NCBI GenBank assembly: GCA_017510245.1
Contig: JAFWNQ010000001.1
Location: 1 to 36,543 of the forward strand
Source: Clostridia bacterium
GTDB taxonomy: Bacteria > Bacillota > Clostridia > TANB77 > CAG-508
Length of the DNA stretch: 36,543 nt
Direction: 5' to 3'
Of the stretch, positions 34,201 through 36,543 are shown piece by piece; the stretch's first letter is position 1, and each line of letters begins with the position of its first letter. Position numbers and translations under genes: made by a program. Below the pieces are notes generated by a model, which was not told where the DNA came from, did no database searches, and saw only the letters and a program-made list of their open reading frames with translations.

Positions 34201-36258
34201 AGAAATGTATTTTTAGAAAGTATGTGCTTTATACCTGACTTAGTAACTCAAAATGGAAGTGCTAAAGTTGACTTAAAACTAAGTGATAATATTACTACAT
34301 GGACAATTCAAACTGTTGGAAATACAAAAGATGGAAGAATAGGTTATGGAACAATAGACAATGTAAGAGTGTTTAAGGATTTCTTTGTGGACTTTGAATT
34401 ACCAAAGAATATGATAGAAACCGATAATATAGCTATTCCTGTAACTATATATAATTATACAGAAAATCAAATAAATGCAACTTTAAAAGTGAGTGATGCT
34501 GATTGGTATACAATTAACAATAAAGAGTTAAATATATCTGTTAATGGAAAATCTACCAGTATGACATATATACCAATAAGTGTGACTAAATCTGGTGATA
34601 ATAAGTTTAGAGTTGAAGTTTCTAGCGAGAACTTAACTGATATTGTAGAAAAACAAGCAACAGTATCACCAAAAGGATATAAAGTAGAAAAAGTTGTTTC
34701 TACGGGAAGACTGGATGGAGATATTAATGAAGACATATTATTCTTGGAAAACTATGTTAAAGACACAGCAAAAGCAAAAGTAAAAATATATCCAAGTGCG
34801 ATGGCTCAAACAATTGAGGGAATGGAAAATATTTTCCAAATGCCTACAGGTTGTTTTGAACAAATATCTTCAAGCCTATATCCTAATATATTAGCATTAA
34901 AATACTTAGAAGATAATGGAATAGTAAATCAAGAAATAAAAGATAAAGCATTATCATACATCTCTTCAGGATATCAAAAACTATTAACATATGAAGTTAA
35001 GGGTGAAAGTGGAGGATATTCTTTATATGGACATTCACCAGCTGAAACAGTTTTAACAGCGTATGGCTTAATGGAAATTTCTGATTTAAGCAAAGTATAT
35101 AGTGTTGATAACAGTGTTATAGATAAAATGACAGCTTTCTTATATAAAAAACAAAATGTCAATGGATCATTTACTATAACAGGAAGTCACGTTGGAGGAG
35201 CAAATTATTCAAGTGATGAATTAGCCCTAAATGCTTATATTACTTGGGCTTTATCAGAGAGTAATCCTAAAGATGAAAGACTTAATAAATCGATAGAATA
35301 CTTAAAGAGTAAGTTAAGCAAGACAAGTGATAACTATACATTAGCTTTGATTGCAAATGCATTAATAAACGTTGGAGATAATAGCGCCAATGATATACTA
35401 AAAATACTTGCTAATAATATCAATTTAGATGGAAATAGAGCATATTTAACATCAAATGTTATGGATTATTATGGAACAAGATCAAATGTACAAAATCTTC
35501 AAACAGTAGCATTGACTTCAATGGCTTTTTCAAAGTCTTCATATAGTAGAGATAATAACAGAGCATTGATTAATTATATAATTAGCCAAAAAGATAGATA
35601 TGGAACATGGTATAGTACTCAAGCTACAATTTTAGCATTAAAAGCCATAAATCAAATGAATGAAAAAGGAAAACTAGAAAATCAAACAGTAAAAGTAAAA
35701 GTCAATTCAGAAGAAAAAACACTAGATATAAAGGATAATTCATTAGATATATACGAATTTACATTTGATAAATTAAGCAAGGAGAATAAGCTTAACATAG
35801 ATATTGAAAAAGGTGATGCTTATTATGAAGTGGTTGAGGAGTATTATATTCCATATGAAGAGGTTGATACTAGCAAGAATAGTATTGAGGTTTCAGTTGA
35901 ATGTAATAATAACTTAAAAGTAAATGAGATATTACAAGCCAAGATTAGAATTGTTAATAGAAGCAATGAAGATATTTCAAATGGAATGATAACTATTTCA
36001 ATACCTCAAGGATTTACAGTAGTTGAAGAGAGTTTATCAAAACTCCAGACAAAAGGAATAATTGAAAAATATGAAATGACATATAACAAAGTTAATTTGT
36101 ATATAAGAGAGTTTACTAAGAGTCAAATGTTGGAATTAGATACTTGGTTCAGAGCAAGCTATCCAGTTGAAATAACAGGTCTTGATGTAAGGGCTTACGA
36201 TTACTATAATCCAGATGTTGAAGGAATGACAAAACCAGTAGAGATAAAAGTTAATTAG
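31204..36258 (+). CDS. Alpha-2-macroglobulin family protein with thioester and an internal multi-span membrane domain
   Basis: A 1684-residue surface protein. Residue order: N-terminal anchor (about 6-26); macroglobulin-like beta domains with MG2-type 'IYKPGDTVNYRALL' (140-153) and 'VDEavl-like' SALLVSMLDNAVLNLAS (573-589); about eight membrane spans (656-677, 688-706, 721-740, 750-772, 778-797, 820-845, 852-868, 884-910); a Gly/Ser/Ala then acidic linker (911-1000); the A2M domain (NVFLESMCFIPD..., ITTWTIQTVGNTKDG); the thioester GCFEQ (1216-1220); an alpha/alpha thioester-domain barrel; and a receptor-binding-like C-terminus. The family traps proteases by a thioester after bait cleavage. 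The membrane block sits at the bait position. AAAGGAGG precedes the ATG; TGT-TATAAAT near 31166-31175 may be its extended -10 box. Single gene, terminator at 36272. Confidence 0.9.
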   Translation: MKKKIAKIIGIIIFLILIVVGIYNSYYWIVSGKQNIRISTSTNAYVNSDLYVSIIAQKDKTDLETKSQIELLDSKGKRVKNVNVKYDGNNAILSIPDIEKGTYYIKATVSSKAGKDQIEKEIYLSESKQENTIINLDKGIYKPGDTVNYRALLTKKENDEPVNSNVNISIYDGNDNRVYNEDVTTSEYGIVSGSFKLADEVNSGLYKLTVKTKSSETVKQFKVNPYITPKYEVKINYDKENYIVGDTAKININTKYFFGEIAQNTQIKVFIDDNEYKTLKTDEQGNASVDYKINGAKEYKVKVEAVDSSNYYVEENSSFTAGTDIFEIKLMPEYGNLVSNTKNNVYVFTNKTDGTPLKAYVTVSSDKFTKQIATDENGIGSFQIDVEQSRTSSNYYNSEYYNNYTKNNPKKTFTINAQDEIGNKVNKSESIEIEQKAILVSTDKVKYRQGEDIKIKTISDNENAYNIYFFKNNKLIKMITSDSSETTVNLDNTYGLIDVYVTKNNGSNGSGSYGGIVSRAYYPDSAGFKRTIFIKPDKELKINLATDKDEYKPGENISISINTSDEKNSNAESALLVSMLDNAVLNLASNDLSIDNIKMALQDIKFTDELDAATLYSSIINDNSEQTIMALLLKQSDRNISVSETSQVNYEKEEKSALITIISLSIVVIITLIYLSIRFKKFRNLMKHIITFLILDFALLILIYTISEEVLWNRYSEVNPVAVCIASTIVSLLLYIPLISRINDKLYRTSISIVITVGLSTLLLFLFEFFVVELEISPLPILFIIGILFVIGVIVLRVGEIKNTRISKYSNKITKELIFMLKFMGALILSSIISIAAGVFISRIFRIYDTEFIFSIIIILTYVLNYLFNNLKSNNEKQKNGTSIGLIVLSFFAIIGVLGTMFLMLFIITGASSSTVKRANLNSAESNYEDFMGGGIPTPGAASASAESKSSLTDGASSLVGEVEDMMSSSKKSRNTNEITNETQETAKEENNTEVDENVRNVFLESMCFIPDLVTQNGSAKVDLKLSDNITTWTIQTVGNTKDGRIGYGTIDNVRVFKDFFVDFELPKNMIETDNIAIPVTIYNYTENQINATLKVSDADWYTINNKELNISVNGKSTSMTYIPISVTKSGDNKFRVEVSSENLTDIVEKQATVSPKGYKVEKVVSTGRLDGDINEDILFLENYVKDTAKAKVKIYPSAMAQTIEGMENIFQMPTGCFEQISSSLYPNILALKYLEDNGIVNQEIKDKALSYISSGYQKLLTYEVKGESGGYSLYGHSPAETVLTAYGLMEISDLSKVYSVDNSVIDKMTAFLYKKQNVNGSFTITGSHVGGANYSSDELALNAYITWALSESNPKDERLNKSIEYLKSKLSKTSDNYTLALIANALINVGDNSANDILKILANNINLDGNRAYLTSNVMDYYGTRSNVQNLQTVALTSMAFSKSSYSRDNNRALINYIISQKDRYGTWYSTQATILALKAINQMNEKGKLENQTVKVKVNSEEKTLDIKDNSLDIYEFTFDKLSKENKLNIDIEKGDAYYEVVEEYYIPYEEVDTSKNSIEVSVECNNNLKVNEILQAKIRIVNRSNEDISNGMITISIPQGFTVVEESLSKLQTKGIIEKYEMTYNKVNLYIREFTKSQMLELDTWFRASYPVEITGLDVRAYDYYNPDVEGMTKPVEIKVN

Positions 36259-36271
36259 TAATATAATTTAT

Positions 36272-36296
36272 AGGCGACCATAGGTCGCCTTTTGTT
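36272..36296 (+). terminator. Terminator of the alpha-2-macroglobulin gene
   Basis: AGGCGACC (36272-36279) pairs with GGTCGCCT (36283-36290), loop ATA, then TTTGTTT. It runs into the -35 box of the next gene. Confidence 0.88.
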
Positions 36297-36324
36297 TGAT
36301 TTTTAGGCTAAAATGTGCTATAAT
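36296..36324 (+). promoter_or_regulatory. Promoter of the dockerin-repeat gene
   Basis: TTGATT (36296-36301), 17-base spacer, TATAAT (36319-36324) with an extended TGC before it, about 48 bases before the start codon. Confidence 0.8.
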
Positions 36325-36372
36325 AAAGTGATGAGCAAATCCTTTAAATAGTGTATTTAAGGAGGCGTAAAA

Positions 36373-36543
36373 ATGAATAAGAATAGAGTAAAAAGCCATA
36401 TTTTATTGTGTTTAATTGCTATCATAATTATAATGTCTAATTATGTATATGGTGCAGAAAGTGTACTATTGGGAGATATAAATAGAGATGGAAAAGTAGA
36501 TTCAATGGATTTACTTTATATAATGAGGCATATAATAGCCGAA
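36373..36543 (+). CDS. Exported protein with dockerin-type repeat (partial, 5' end)
   Basis: The first 57 codons of a gene that runs off the window. It begins with a signal peptide (basic NKNRVKSH, hydrophobic core to about residue 22, VYG-A cleavage region). At once follows LGDINRDGKVDSMDLLYIMR, the calcium-binding loop (D-x-N-x-D-x-x-x-D) and helix of a type I dockerin repeat. Dockerins normally bind cohesins on scaffoldins, but isolated repeats also occur as general calcium-binding surface modules, which is the safer reading here. AAGGAGGC precedes the ATG. Confidence 0.82.
   Translation, partial: MNKNRVKSHILLCLIAIIIIMSNYVYGAESVLLGDINRDGKVDSMDLLYIMRHIIAE

Noticed and set aside
36373..36543. 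Cellulosome component.
   Set aside because: A single dockerin repeat near a signal peptide, with no cohesin or glycoside hydrolase in view, is not enough.

Overview
The window is AT-rich chromosomal DNA (about 28% G+C in the stretches I counted) from an endospore-forming low-GC Firmicute, most likely an uncultured member of the Clostridia. The reasons are a GerA/GerB/GerC germinant-receptor operon, SpoIIP, RNase Y, Mini-RNase III, RbgA, near-exclusive AGA for arginine, strong AGGAGG-type ribosome binding sites and textbook TTGACA-17-TATAAT promoters. Most of it is core genome. There is no phage, insertion sequence or CRISPR array.

Layout. 1-2640 (+): end of a RhuM-like gene, a VOC-fold protein, rbgA (ribosome assembly GTPase), an ADP-ribosylglycohydrolase and mrnC (23S rRNA maturation). 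2690-3500 (-): tRNA-Glu, a perfect 17-bp hairpin and an orphan gene of clearly different base composition with its own ideal promoter and terminator. 3540-4770 (+): efp and a coiled-coil/zinc-ribbon protein. 4795-5505 (-): an M23 peptidase and tRNA-Trp. 5600-10480 (+): GtrA-type membrane protein, tmRNA (ssrA), rny, secG and a short rnr, i.e. RNA decay, ribosome rescue and secretion. 10540-13200 (+): a membrane-anchored unknown and an exported cell-wall hydrolase with two NlpC/P60-type catalytic domains, the second like phage endolysins. 13240-17350 (-): gerA-gerB-gerC behind a candidate sigma-G promoter, with gerC broken by a frameshift. 17434-20970 (+): spoIIP and a large exported unknown protein. 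21030-22760: divergent acyl-ACP thioesterase and PflX-type radical SAM enzyme sharing a palindromic promoter region. 22886-28215 (+): a small unknown protein, then the lower-glycolysis block gap-pgk-tpiA-gpmI. 28255-30610 (+): a stand-alone YezG-type immunity-like gene, then a NifU/IscU-like scaffold and its partner GGGtGRT protein. 30766-31053 (-): a small charged disordered protein. 31204-36258 (+): a giant alpha-2-macroglobulin family protein. 36373-end (+): the start of an exported dockerin-repeat protein.

The most unusual item is the 1684-residue alpha-2-macroglobulin-like protein. It keeps the thioester motif (GCFEQ, residues 1216-1220), but where the family normally has its bait region it carries about eight membrane-spanning segments (residues 656-910) and a Ser/Ala/Gly/acidic linker (911-1000). 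With one N-terminal anchor and an even number of internal spans, both large halves would lie outside the membrane. Second in interest are the orphan gene at 3030-3422 and the endolysin-like/NlpC fusion at 11702-13198. Third is the frameshifted gerC.

All coordinates, motif positions and promoter spacings were read by eye. Family names rest on recalled motifs and no database search was run.
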